A stretch of DNA of 64,000 bases from Streptomyces hawaiiensis. Lineage in GTDB: Bacteria > Actinomycetota > Actinomycetes > Streptomycetales > Streptomycetaceae. Each line of letters opens with the position of its first letter. The first letter of the stretch is position 1. A program made the translations under genes and the position numbers. The DNA is taken from assembly GCF_004803895.1 (NCBI RefSeq), contig NZ_CP021978.1, positions 7,440,001 through 7,504,000 of the forward strand, given 5' to 3'. This document shows positions 45,679 through 54,192 of the stretch, piece after piece. The notes under the pieces are model-generated. The model was not told the origin of the DNA and searched no databases. It saw nothing but the letters and a program-made list of their open reading frames with translations.

Positions 45679-46557
45679 TCACAGGCCCTTGCGCTCACTG
45701 CGGTGCAGCCGGTCCCCGCCCGCCAGGATCGCCGCCGCCAGAGCGTCCGCCGCGCCCTGGGCGGAGGGCCGGCGCCGGCCGTGGACGAGCACGAAGTCGA
45801 CCTGCCCCAGTTCCGGCAGCCCCGCCCGGTCCGGGACCCGGACCAGGCCCGGCGGGATGAGGCCGCGGGAATGGGCCATGACGCCGAGACCGGCCCGGGC
45901 CGCCGCGACGAGGCCGTTGAGGCTGCCGCTGGTGCACACCACGCGCCACTGGCGGCCCTGCCGCTCCAGGGCCTCCAGAGCGAGCGCGCGGGTGATGCCC
46001 GGCGGCGGGTAGACGATGAGCGGCACCGGGCGGTCCGGGTCGAGCCGGAGGCGTTCCGCGCCGATCCACACCAGCCGGTCGTGCCGGACCAGCTCGCCCC
46101 GCGGGTCCTCGGGCCGCCGCTTGGCCAGGACCAGATCCAGCTTCCCGGCGGCCAGCTGCTCGTGCAGCGTGCCCGACAGCTCCACCGTCAGCTCCAGGTC
46201 GACCTCAGGGTGCTCGTGCCGGAAGCCCTCGAGGATCTCGGGCAGCCGGGTCAGCACGAAGTCCTCCGAGGCGCCGAACCGCAGCCGGCCACGCAGCCGG
46301 GTGCCCGTGAAGAACGCCGCCGCCTGCTCGTGCACCTCCAGGATCCGGCGCGCGAAGCCGAGCATGGCCTCGCCGTCCTCCGTCAGCTCCACCGAGTGCG
46401 TGTCCCGGGTGAACAGCGTCCGCCCGGTCGCGTCCTCCAGCCGCCGCACGTGCTGGCTGACCGTCGACTGCCGCAGCCCGAGCCGCCGCGCGGCCTGCGT
46501 GAAGCTCAGCGTCTGCGCCACCGACAGGAACGTGCGCAGCTGGGACGGGTCGTACAT
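45679..46557 (-). CDS. LysR-family transcriptional regulator
   Basis: 292 aa. The winged helix is residues 1-60 (LRTFLSVAQTLSFTQAARRLGLRQSTVSQHVRRLE), and a periplasmic-binding-like effector domain follows (GRLRFGASEDFVLTRLPEIL). It is divergent from a bile-acid-symporter-like gene with a 134-bp gap, the standard arrangement for a LysR regulator controlling its neighbour. Confidence 0.93.
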   Translation of the reverse strand: MYDPSQLRTFLSVAQTLSFTQAARRLGLRQSTVSQHVRRLEDATGRTLFTRDTHSVELTEDGEAMLGFARRILEVHEQAAAFFTGTRLRGRLRFGASEDFVLTRLPEILEGFRHEHPEVDLELTVELSGTLHEQLAAGKLDLVLAKRRPEDPRGELVRHDRLVWIGAERLRLDPDRPVPLIVYPPPGITRALALEALERQGRQWRVVCTSGSLNGLVAAARAGLGVMAHSRGLIPPGLVRVPDRAGLPELGQVDFVLVHGRRRPSAQGAADALAAAILAGGDRLHRSERKGL

Positions 46558-46691
46558 GACCCCCAGGTTATCGCGGAACGTGATGGCAGTGAGAGCCGTA
46601 TACGGGATTCCCGATCGCCAGGTAGGGGAGCAGGATGGAAGGGGGCCGCTGCGGCCCCGGACCGACCGAAGTACCCAGCAAGTGGAGCACC

Positions 46692-47729
46692 GTGAAACGC
46701 CTGCACTGGCCGAGTTGGATGCCGATCGACCCCTACATCCTGCTACTCCTCGGGACGGTCGGCCTCGCCGCACTGGTCCCGGCGCGCGGGTCGGCCGCCG
46801 ATGTCGCCTCCGGTGCCTCCACAGCCGCGGTCGCCCTCCTCTTCTTCCTGTACGGCGCCAGGCTCTCCACACGTGAGGCCCTCGACGGCCTGCGGCACTG
46901 GCGGCTCCACGCCACGGTCCTGGCCTGCACCTTCCTCGTCTTCCCGCTGCTCGGGCTCGCGGCCCGCGGGCTGGTGCCGGTGATCCTGACGCACCCGCTC
47001 TACCAGGGCCTGCTCTTCCTCACGCTCGTCCCCTCGACCGTCCAGTCGTCGATCGCCTTCACCTCGATGGCCCGCGGCAACGTGCCCGCCGCGATCTGCG
47101 CGGGCTCCTTCTCCTCCCTCGTCGGCATCATCGCCACCCCGCTGCTCGCGGCCTCGCTGCTCGGCAGCAGCGGCGGGTTCTCCGCCGACTCGCTGCTGAA
47201 GATCGTGCTGCAACTGCTGGTGCCGTTCCTCGCGGGGCAGCTGCTGCGACGCTGGATCGGCGGCTTCGTCACCCGCCACAAGCAGGTCCTCGGGCTGGTG
47301 GACCGCGGCTCGATCCTGCTCGTCGTCTACACCGCGTTCAGCGCGGGCATGGTCCAGGGCATCTGGCACCAGGTCAGCCCCGCGCGCCTGGGGGGCCTGT
47401 TCGTCGTCGAGGCGGTGATCCTGGCCGTGATGCTGCTGCTCACCTGGTACGGCGGCAAGGCGCTGCGCTTCGGCCGGGCGGACCGGATCGCGATCCAGTT
47501 CGCCGGCTCGAAGAAGTCCCTGGCCGCCGGGCTGCCCATGGCGAGCGTCCTGTTCGGCGCGCAGGCGGCGCTCGCCGTGCTGCCGCTGATGCTCTTCCAC
47601 CAGACGCAGCTGATCGTGTGCGCGGTGATCGCCAAGCGCCGCGCGCGGGAAGCGGCGAGCGAGGTCACCGCGCCGCAGCCAGTCGCAACGACAAAAACCG
47701 CGGTCGGTACAGGGACACGTTCCGGCTGA
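46692..47729 (+). CDS. Bile acid:sodium symporter-like (SBF-like) transporter
   Basis: 345 aa with about nine to ten transmembrane segments. FLTLVPSTVQSSIAFTSMARGN and AIQFAGSKKSLAAGLPMASVL are typical of the SBF-like branch. It may export or import a Na+-coupled organic acid; the substrate is unknown. GTG 46692 has a GGAG upstream. The 3' end overlaps the convergent DUF4185 gene by 65 nt. Presumably activated by the divergent LysR regulator. Confidence 0.88.
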   Translation: MKRLHWPSWMPIDPYILLLLGTVGLAALVPARGSAADVASGASTAAVALLFFLYGARLSTREALDGLRHWRLHATVLACTFLVFPLLGLAARGLVPVILTHPLYQGLLFLTLVPSTVQSSIAFTSMARGNVPAAICAGSFSSLVGIIATPLLAASLLGSSGGFSADSLLKIVLQLLVPFLAGQLLRRWIGGFVTRHKQVLGLVDRGSILLVVYTAFSAGMVQGIWHQVSPARLGGLFVVEAVILAVMLLLTWYGGKALRFGRADRIAIQFAGSKKSLAAGLPMASVLFGAQAALAVLPLMLFHQTQLIVCAVIAKRRAREAASEVTAPQPVATTKTAVGTGTRSG

Positions 47730-48903
47730 GCTGGGCGGCGGCGCCCGTCGTCTCCAGCCAGTTGACGTCGTAGCTCAGGACGAGCCGTCCGCCGCCGCTG
47801 AGCACCGGATGCGCCTGCGGGTTGTACGCGGCCACCTGCCCCTGCGGCAGCGGCGGGCTGAACTCCTTCGCCGGACCGTGCCACGGCCCGGCCGGGGAGC
47901 AGGCCCAGTAGGACGCCACCGTGGTCAGCCCCTTCGGGCCGGCGGCCATCGTGAACAGCACGTACGTGCCACCGTCCCGGACGACCGTGAACGCGCTGCC
48001 CACGCCCGTGCGCCGCCCGTCCCCGAGCACGGGCCGGGGGCGGGCGCCGGGCACCCACGCCGAGCCGCTCCAGTACTGCCAGGCGTCCGGATCCGCGAGC
48101 CCGCCCTCCGGTACCCGGGCCGCGTACGCGTGCGAGGCGGGACGGGAGGCGGGCCGGCCGTCGTCGCCGCCGAACACATAGGTCCAGCCGCCCTCCTCGA
48201 CCAGCGTCGTGCCGAACAGCACGCGCCGGGAAGGGTCGGGGACCGGCTGCTGGTCGAGCACCTCGACGATCGACTCCAGGCGCAGGCCGGGCAGCGACAG
48301 GGTGGCGACCTCGGTGGCGGTGGGCACCCCGTAGATCCACGGGGCCTGCCCTGCCGTGCGCACCCACAGCAGCACCCGCACGACCTGCTCCGAGGAGCCG
48401 GGGGAGCGGGGTTCGACGAGGGCGGCGACCGGCCAGCGCCACTGGTTCGGCGCGGGGTCGGCGAACAGCGGGGCGGGCAGGGTGGATTCGAGCCGGCCGT
48501 CGCGCATCAGCACGGCGGAGTTGCGCACCAGCGGCGTGGTGGCGTCCCGCCAGGCGTAGGACTCGCCGTGCGGGTTGGGCGGGCCGTACACCCGGCCCAG
48601 GTAGGTGTCCGAGAACAGCCACAGCACCCGGCCGTCCGGCAGCCGCACCGAGTGGGTGCCGTCACCCCCGGTCCAGTCGTCGGTGCGGTTCGCGTCGTCG
48701 CCGTAGCGGGCGAACTCGGCGGTGAGGCCGTCGTCCGCCTTCCAGGAGCCGACCGTGAGGCCCCGGCAGGCACCGTCGTCGCTCGAACCGTCGTCGTCCG
48801 GCAGGGCGATGAGCAGGGCGGCGCCGAGCACCAGGACCAGCAGAAGGCCGATCCCGGTTCCCGTGCGCTGTCGTGCTCGTGCTGCTCCTGAGTCGTCGGG
48901 CAC
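47665..48903 (-). CDS. Membrane-anchored DUF4185-family protein
   Basis: 412 aa. An N-terminal transmembrane segment (GLLLVLVLGAALLIAL) is followed by a surface propeller-like domain with DGTHSVRLPDGRVLWLFSDTYLG, the DUF4185 hallmark. Related proteins occur with glycan-active enzymes. Its start lies only 11 nt after the sialidase stop, so the two are probably one operon acting on sialylated or similar surface glycans (inference). GTG 48903 has a weak GAGG ribosome site. Confidence 0.83.
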   Translation of the reverse strand: MPDDSGAARARQRTGTGIGLLLVLVLGAALLIALPDDDGSSDDGACRGLTVGSWKADDGLTAEFARYGDDANRTDDWTGGDGTHSVRLPDGRVLWLFSDTYLGRVYGPPNPHGESYAWRDATTPLVRNSAVLMRDGRLESTLPAPLFADPAPNQWRWPVAALVEPRSPGSSEQVVRVLLWVRTAGQAPWIYGVPTATEVATLSLPGLRLESIVEVLDQQPVPDPSRRVLFGTTLVEEGGWTYVFGGDDGRPASRPASHAYAARVPEGGLADPDAWQYWSGSAWVPGARPRPVLGDGRRTGVGSAFTVVRDGGTYVLFTMAAGPKGLTTVASYWACSPAGPWHGPAKEFSPPLPQGQVAAYNPQAHPVLSGGGRLVLSYDVNWLETTGAAAQLSRNVSLYRPRFLSLRLAAAR

Positions 48904-48914
48904 GCCTCGTGACG

Positions 48915-50786
48915 TTAGTTGCTGCCGCTCACCTGGTCCATGGGCAGCCACAGCACCGAGCCCCGGGAGGACGCGCCCGAGGCGCCGGAGGTCAGCTCCT
49001 TGTCGCTCAGGGCCCGGTCCCACACCCGGACGTCGTCGATCGCCCCGGTGAGGAACGCCCGGCTGTCCATGCGCTGGCCGATGTGCACGCCGAACGGGGA
49101 GTTGCGGCTGACCGAGCCCGGCACGTCCGCGGTGCCGAGCACCTCGCCGTCGAGGAAGAGCGTCAGCCGCCCTCCGCCGCGGCGCAGCGCCAGATGGTGC
49201 CAACGGCCGTCGTTGTGGGCGCCGTCGGTCCAGACCGAGGCCGACCTGACGGTCGTCGCGCCCGACCGGGTGGTCATCAGTCCCCGGACCCGGTCGCTCG
49301 CCGGCTCCCCGCGCAGCCAGATCTGCGGCTGGGTGCTGCCGATGCCGCCCATCCACAGGAAGGGCTGCTCGCCGGTCGTGGCCGTGTAGCGGAAGTGCAG
49401 CGAGGCCGTGAAGTCCCCCTCCCCGAGCGGGAGCCGAGAGCGGTAGGGCAGGCGTACGGCGTCGTCGGTGCCGTCGAAGGACAGCGCGCCGCCGCTGACA
49501 CCGGCCGTCCGCCCGGCACCGCCGAGCACCACCGCGGGCTTGGCGCCCGCCGCCGCGTCGCGCGTGGTCGGGTCGGCGCCCCGGCGCGGTTTCAGCCAGT
49601 CCTCGGTGAAGCGGGCGAAGCGGATCTCGTCACGGGCGTCGACCGCGCCGCCCTCGTACAGCAGGCCCACCGTCGTGTCGCCCACGGCCGCCATGTCGCA
49701 GTAGCCGGACCAGTCCGTGGTGACGACCGTGCCCCGGTCCACGCTCTCCCAGGTGCGCCCGCCGTCGTAGGAGGAACGGACCATCATCGTGCGGCGGCGG
49801 TCGGGGTCGGCCGGGGCGGACAGCAGCATCCGGTGGCCCAGGCGCAGCGTCGCGCCCTGGACCTGCGGCGTGTACAGGTCCGGGAGGTCGCGGAACGGTG
49901 TGTCGAAGCTGTCGCCACCGTCCAGGCTGAGGGTCTGGGAGCGGTGGCCCAGGTCGGTGCCGTCCTGTTCCCGGCCGCTGACGAGCAGGGCGCCGTCGGC
50001 GCGCTCGGTGAGCGTCACCTCGGACGGCTTCTGCCGGAACATGCCGTCCTGCGCCATGGGCCAGGTGTCCGTGGCGCCGACCCGCCAGGAGTCGCCGCCG
50101 TCTTCGCTGACGATGAGCGCGGCGTGGTTGGCGGAGACCCGGCTGCCGTTCCACGTCTCGGTGTTGACGCCGAACACGAGCCGCCCGGCGTGCTTGCCGC
50201 GGGTCAGCTGGATGCCGTGCACCGGACCGGTCGCGTACCAGGAGTTCCAGTGCTCGGGCAGGATCTCGTCGCTCAGATCGCGCGGTTCGGACCAGGTCCG
50301 GCCGTCGTCGTCGCTGTACTGAAGGTGCGGGGTGCGGTCGCAGGGGACGGTGCAGTTGCCGGCGTCCGTGCGGCCGGTGTTGTACGTCTCGGCCAGCAGG
50401 ATCCGGCCGGTCCTGCGGTCCACGAGGGGCGCCGGGTTGCCGTGCGTGTCGCCCGCGCCCTCGGTGACGACCTGGAGTGGGCCCCAAGTTCGGCCGCCGT
50501 CGGTGGAGCGCTTGAGGACGATGTCGATGTCGGCCGCGTCACCGCAGTTGAGGACGCGGCCCTCGGCGAAGGCCAGCAGTGTGCCGCCGGTGGTGCGCAC
50601 GATCGCCGGGATCCGGAAGCAGGCGTAGCCCGGGTCCTGGGACGCCTTGAAGAGCACCCGCTGTTCGAACTCCGGTAAGGCCGTGCCGGACTGGCTGTGT
50701 GCCGGGGCGGTTGGCGCGAGCAGCGCCCCGGCGGCGAGGGCGGTTGTCAGGGTGGATCTCAGACGTGCGCGAAGACTTGACGGCAT
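48915..50786 (-). CDS. Secreted exo-alpha-sialidase with a LamG-like domain
   Basis: 623 aa. The signal peptide ends around residue 31 (APAHSQ). The six-bladed sialidase propeller has the FRIP motif (ACFRIPAIVRT), Asp boxes (STDGGRTW, YSDDDGRTW, SEDGGDSW, SYDGGRTW) and catalytic-region EGR and NTETW segments. A LamG/concanavalin-like C-terminal domain (GGALSFDGTDDAV, VRVWDRALSDKEL) probably binds carbohydrate. It releases terminal sialic acids outside the cell, perhaps as a nutrient source. Confidence 0.93.
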   Translation of the reverse strand: MPSSLRARLRSTLTTALAAGALLAPTAPAHSQSGTALPEFEQRVLFKASQDPGYACFRIPAIVRTTGGTLLAFAEGRVLNCGDAADIDIVLKRSTDGGRTWGPLQVVTEGAGDTHGNPAPLVDRRTGRILLAETYNTGRTDAGNCTVPCDRTPHLQYSDDDGRTWSEPRDLSDEILPEHWNSWYATGPVHGIQLTRGKHAGRLVFGVNTETWNGSRVSANHAALIVSEDGGDSWRVGATDTWPMAQDGMFRQKPSEVTLTERADGALLVSGREQDGTDLGHRSQTLSLDGGDSFDTPFRDLPDLYTPQVQGATLRLGHRMLLSAPADPDRRRTMMVRSSYDGGRTWESVDRGTVVTTDWSGYCDMAAVGDTTVGLLYEGGAVDARDEIRFARFTEDWLKPRRGADPTTRDAAAGAKPAVVLGGAGRTAGVSGGALSFDGTDDAVRLPYRSRLPLGEGDFTASLHFRYTATTGEQPFLWMGGIGSTQPQIWLRGEPASDRVRGLMTTRSGATTVRSASVWTDGAHNDGRWHHLALRRGGGRLTLFLDGEVLGTADVPGSVSRNSPFGVHIGQRMDSRAFLTGAIDDVRVWDRALSDKELTSGASGASSRGSVLWLPMDQVSGSN

Positions 50787-50925
50787 GGTGCGACCTGCCC
50801 TTCATGCGTCTGTCGGCTGGACCACCGGGACATGGAACAGACTTCCGGTCATTCGGAGATCCCACGTCCCATGTGCGGGCGACAGGCGGTACTTGGGTTC
50901 ACAGACCCCCCACAAGAAGCGTGCG

Positions 50926-51843
50926 TCAGGGGATGAGGACGACCTTGCCCAGGTTGGACCGCCCCTCGATCTCCCCGTGTGCCTTGGCCGCGTCCTCCAG
51001 GGTGAACTCCCCGTGGACGACGGGCCTGAGCTCTCCCGCCGCGAACAACTGCCACAGTTCCTCGCGCCACTGCTCGTACAACTCCGGCCTCCCGCGGGCG
51101 ATACGGGCCACCTGGAACCCGATCACCGACTTGGCGCCCAGGAGCAGGTCGTGCGCCTGGATCGTGCCGCCGCCCGAGCTGTACGCCACCAGCCGTCCCT
51201 CCGGGGCGAGTGCGGCGAGGGCCGGGGCGAGCAGCTCGCCGCCGACCGCGTCCAGGGCGTAGTCGACCGGGGTGCCCCAGCTGTCGTCGCCGTACGTGAT
51301 GACGTGGTCTGCGCCGAGGGCCCGGACGAAGTCGGCCTTGGCCGGGTCGGAGACGGCTCCCACGACCCGTCCGGCGCCGCGCGTCCCGGCCAGCTGCACG
51401 GCCAGGTGGCCGACGCCGCTCGCGGCCGCGGTGACCAGGGCCGCCTCGCCCGGCTGGGGGCGGGCCGCCTCCAGGGCGCCGAGGGCGACCAGGCCGCTGC
51501 GGACCAGGGCGACCGCGTCGAGGGCGCTCGCGTCCCGCGGGACCGGGGAGGCCATGGCCTCGTGCAGCAGTGCGAAGTCGGCGTAGCCGTGGCCGAGGCA
51601 CAGCCCGGTCACCCGGTCGCCGGTGCCGTAGCGGGTGACGCCCTCGCCGACGGCGGTGACCTCCCCGGCGATCTCGCCGCCGAGCGGGGCGGGCTCGGCC
51701 GCCTCGGTGACCTTGCGTACGACCGGGAGCGTGACGCCGATCGCCTCCGCGCGCACGAGCAGCTCTCCGGGGCCGGGCTCGGGGAGCGACGCCTCCTCCA
51801 CGAACAGGGGGCCGCCTCGGGATTCGTAGCGGACGCGGCGCAT
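50926..51843 (-). CDS. Zinc-less MDR-type NADPH:quinone oxidoreductase
   Basis: 305 aa. The GroES-like N-terminal part (PEPGPGELLVRAEAIGV) and the Rossmann motif AAASGVGHLAVQLAG place it in the quinone oxidoreductase branch of medium-chain reductases. No zinc-binding cysteines are seen. It is divergent from a MarR gene with palindromes between, so it is probably induced by a quinone or similar compound. GGAGGTGCG precedes ATG 51843. Confidence 0.9.
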   Translation of the reverse strand: MRRVRYESRGGPLFVEEASLPEPGPGELLVRAEAIGVTLPVVRKVTEAAEPAPLGGEIAGEVTAVGEGVTRYGTGDRVTGLCLGHGYADFALLHEAMASPVPRDASALDAVALVRSGLVALGALEAARPQPGEAALVTAAASGVGHLAVQLAGTRGAGRVVGAVSDPAKADFVRALGADHVITYGDDSWGTPVDYALDAVGGELLAPALAALAPEGRLVAYSSGGGTIQAHDLLLGAKSVIGFQVARIARGRPELYEQWREELWQLFAAGELRPVVHGEFTLEDAAKAHGEIEGRSNLGKVVLIP

Positions 51844-51878
51844 CGCACCTCCGGGATCGTCGGTGGTCCCGACGGATT

Positions 51879-51935
51879 CGTTGGGGGGCCCAACGGTATA
51901 GGAGGATCATAGGAAGAACCAACGATTTCTTGGTT
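51879..51935. promoter_or_regulatory. Two palindromes between MarR and oxidoreductase genes
   Basis: CGTTGGG-GGG-CCCAACG (51879-51895) and AACCAA-7-TTGGTT (51917-51935) share GTTGG/CCAAC-type half-sites. The second lies 11 bp before the MarR start. They are likely operators for the divergent MarR protein. Confidence 0.65.
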
Positions 51936-51946
51936 AGGCTGCGGCC

Positions 51947-52384
51947 ATGTCGGAAGCCCCCCTCCCCGCGATCCGCTCCCTGCCCAGCTGGCTGCTCGGC
52001 CGCGCCGCCGCCCGCGGCCGCGCCCTGGTGGCCGAGGCGCTGGCCGAGGAGGACATGCGGATGTGGCACCACGTGGTGCTGTCCGCGGTCCGCGACCTCG
52101 GCCCCGTCGCCCAGGCCGACCTCGGGCGCGGGGTCCGGCTGGACCCCAAGGACCTGGTCGGCGTCCTCAACGACCTCCAGACGGCCGGCCTGGTGGTACG
52201 CGAGCCGGACCCGAGGGACCGCCGCAAGAACGCGGTGTCCCTCACCGGGGAGGGCGCCCGGCTGCTGAAGCGCTGCGAGGTGGCGGCCCGCGCCGCCAAC
52301 GACGAACTGCTCGCCCCGCTGTCGGCGGCCGAACGGGAGCGGTTCACGGACATGCTGCGGCGGATATCCGGCGTGACCGGCTGA
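51947..52384 (+). CDS. MarR-family transcriptional regulator
   Basis: 145 aa. The winged helix is in residues 40-110 (LGPVAQADLGRGVRLDPKDLVGVLNDLQTAGLVVREPDPRDRRKNAVSLT as consecutive helices, recognition helix and wing). It most likely represses the divergent oxidoreductase gene and itself. No conserved redox cysteine of the OhrR type is evident. Confidence 0.9.
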   Translation: MSEAPLPAIRSLPSWLLGRAAARGRALVAEALAEEDMRMWHHVVLSAVRDLGPVAQADLGRGVRLDPKDLVGVLNDLQTAGLVVREPDPRDRRKNAVSLTGEGARLLKRCEVAARAANDELLAPLSAAERERFTDMLRRISGVTG

Positions 52385-52403
52385 GGTCATGACGGCAGGC
52401 CGA

Positions 52404-52453
52404 GACGGGGCCCCTGCGGCGCAGGGGGCGCTCCCCGCCGGTCGGGGCCCCGC
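52404..52453. terminator. Terminator-like hairpin after MarR
   Basis: CGGGGCCCC (52406-52414) pairs with GGGGCCCCG (52444-52452), and a tighter hairpin CCCCTGC/GCAGGGG lies within. Convergent genes flank it. Confidence 0.6.
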
Positions 52454-52476
52454 CGCCGTGTCGCGGAAGGACCTGC

Positions 52477-53325
52477 TCAGCCCTGGGCGGCCGCGGCCCG
52501 CAGGACGATTCGGTCCTCACCCGCGTACACGTTCATGGAGCTGCCCCGCAGGAAGCCCACCAGCGTCAGGCCCGTCTCGGCGGCCAGGTCCACCGCCAGC
52601 GAGGACGGGGCCGACACCGCCGCCAGGACCGGAATGCCGGCCATCACGGCCTTCTGCGCCAGCTCGAAGGAGGCCCGGCCCGACACGAGCAGCACCGCCC
52701 GGGACAGCGGCAGCTCCCCGTTCTGCAGGGCCCGGCCGACCAGCTTGTCGACCGCGTTGTGCCGGCCCACGTCCTCCCGGACGTCCAGCAGCTCGCCGCC
52801 TTCCGAGAACAGGGCCGCCGCGTGCAGGCCCCCGGTCCGGTCGAAGACCCGCTGGGCCGCGCGCAGCCGGTCGGGAAGGTCCGCGAGCAGCTCGGGTGAG
52901 ACCCGGAGCGGGGGAGTGTCGGCGACGGGCCACCGGGCCGTGGTACGCACCGCGTCCAGCGACGCCTTGCCGCACAGCCCGCAGGAGGACGTCGTGTAGA
53001 CGTTCCGTTCCAGCGTGATGTCGGGGATCACCACGTCCGGGGCCGTCTGCACGTCGACCACGTTGTACGTGTTCGACCCGTCGGCCGTGGCGCCCGCGCA
53101 GTAGACGATGTTCCGCAGGTCACGCTGCCCGCCGAGCACCCCCTCGCTCACCAGGAAGCCCGCCGCCAGCGCGAAATCGTCGCCCGGGGTGCGCATGGTG
53201 ATCGCCAGGGGCTTGCCGTTCAGCCGGATCTCCAGCGGTTCCTCGGCGACGAGCGTGTCCGGGCGGCTGGAGACCACCCCGTCCCGGATGCGGAGCACCT
53301 TGCGTCGTTCCGTGACTCGTCCCAT
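52477..53325 (-). CDS. fdhD: Formate dehydrogenase accessory sulfurtransferase FdhD
   Basis: 282 aa. The persulfide-carrying CGLCG motif and the REDVGRHNAVDKL, VSGRASFE and GFLRGSSMNVY motifs are diagnostic. FdhD transfers sulfur from a cysteine desulfurase to the molybdenum cofactor of formate dehydrogenase. It follows the iron-sulfur subunit gene by 7 nt in the same operon. ATG 53325. Confidence 0.96.
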   Translation of the reverse strand: MGRVTERRKVLRIRDGVVSSRPDTLVAEEPLEIRLNGKPLAITMRTPGDDFALAAGFLVSEGVLGGQRDLRNIVYCAGATADGSNTYNVVDVQTAPDVVIPDITLERNVYTTSSCGLCGKASLDAVRTTARWPVADTPPLRVSPELLADLPDRLRAAQRVFDRTGGLHAAALFSEGGELLDVREDVGRHNAVDKLVGRALQNGELPLSRAVLLVSGRASFELAQKAVMAGIPVLAAVSAPSSLAVDLAAETGLTLVGFLRGSSMNVYAGEDRIVLRAAAAQG

Positions 53326-53332
53326 GTCCTGA

Positions 53333-54192
53333 TCAGCCCCGGTTCTGTACGTGCTGGTAGCCGAAGCGGCCCTTGATGCAGAGGTTGCCGTGGGTCACCG
53401 GGTTGTCGTGCGGCGAGGTGACCTTCACGATCTCATTGTCCTGCACGTGCAGCGTCAGGTTGCAGCCCACTCCGCAGTACGCGCACACCGTGGTCGTCTC
53501 CGTCTGCCGCGACGCGTCCCACGTACCCGCCGCGCGCATGTCGAACTCGGACTTGAAGGACAGCGCGCCCGTGGGGCACACCTCGATGCAGTTCCCGCAG
53601 TACACGCACGCCGAGTCGGTCAGCGGCGCGTCGTGCTCCACGGCGATCCGGGCGTCGAAACCGCGCCCCGCGACCGAGATCGCGAAGGAGTTCTGCCACT
53701 GGTCGCCGCAGGCGTCGACGCACTTGTAGCAGAGGATGCACTTGTCGTAGTCGCGCACGTACAGGTCGTTGTCGACCCTCGGCTCCTCGTTCAGCCGCGC
53801 CGCGTCCGGGCCGAAGCGGTCCGGCTTCGCCTCGTACTCCTTGAGCCACCCGGCGACCTTCGGCGTCGTCGACAGGTCGACCGAGGACGCGAGCAGCTCG
53901 AGGACGACCTTGCGGCTGTGCCGGGCGCGCTCGGTGCCGGTGCGCACCTCCATGCCCGGCTCGGCCTTGCGGGAGCAGGCCGGGACGAGCGTCCTGGCCC
54001 CTCGACCTCGACGACACAGACCCGGCAGGCGTTCTTGGGGCGCAGGGTGTCGCCCTCGCACAGGGTCGGGATGTCCTTCCCGGCCGCCCGGCAGGCGTCC
54101 AGGATGGTCGAGCCCTCGGGGACCCGGGCCTCCTCGCCGTCGAGGGTGAACTCCAGCATGCGGCGCGGGATCCCCAGCGGTGTGACGGTCAT
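53333..54192 (-). pseudogene. Formate dehydrogenase iron-sulfur subunit (FdsA N-terminal half), frameshifted
   Basis: Two frames make one protein. The ATG at 54192 starts a 2Fe-2S ferredoxin (ACRAAG; CEGDTLRPKNACRVCVVEVEG). Near 53998-54001 the homology jumps to another frame (ARTLVPACSRKAEPGMEV) and continues through two 4Fe-4S units (CILCYKCVDACG and CVYCGNCIEVCPTGA) to the 4Fe-4S domain CAYCGVGCNL ... HGNLCIKGRFGY. One G is missing from a GGGG run where five would restore about 286 residues. This may be a genuine mutation or a sequencing error. It normally carries electrons from the molybdenum site to the NAD module. ATGA overlap couples it to the gene upstream. Confidence 0.85.
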
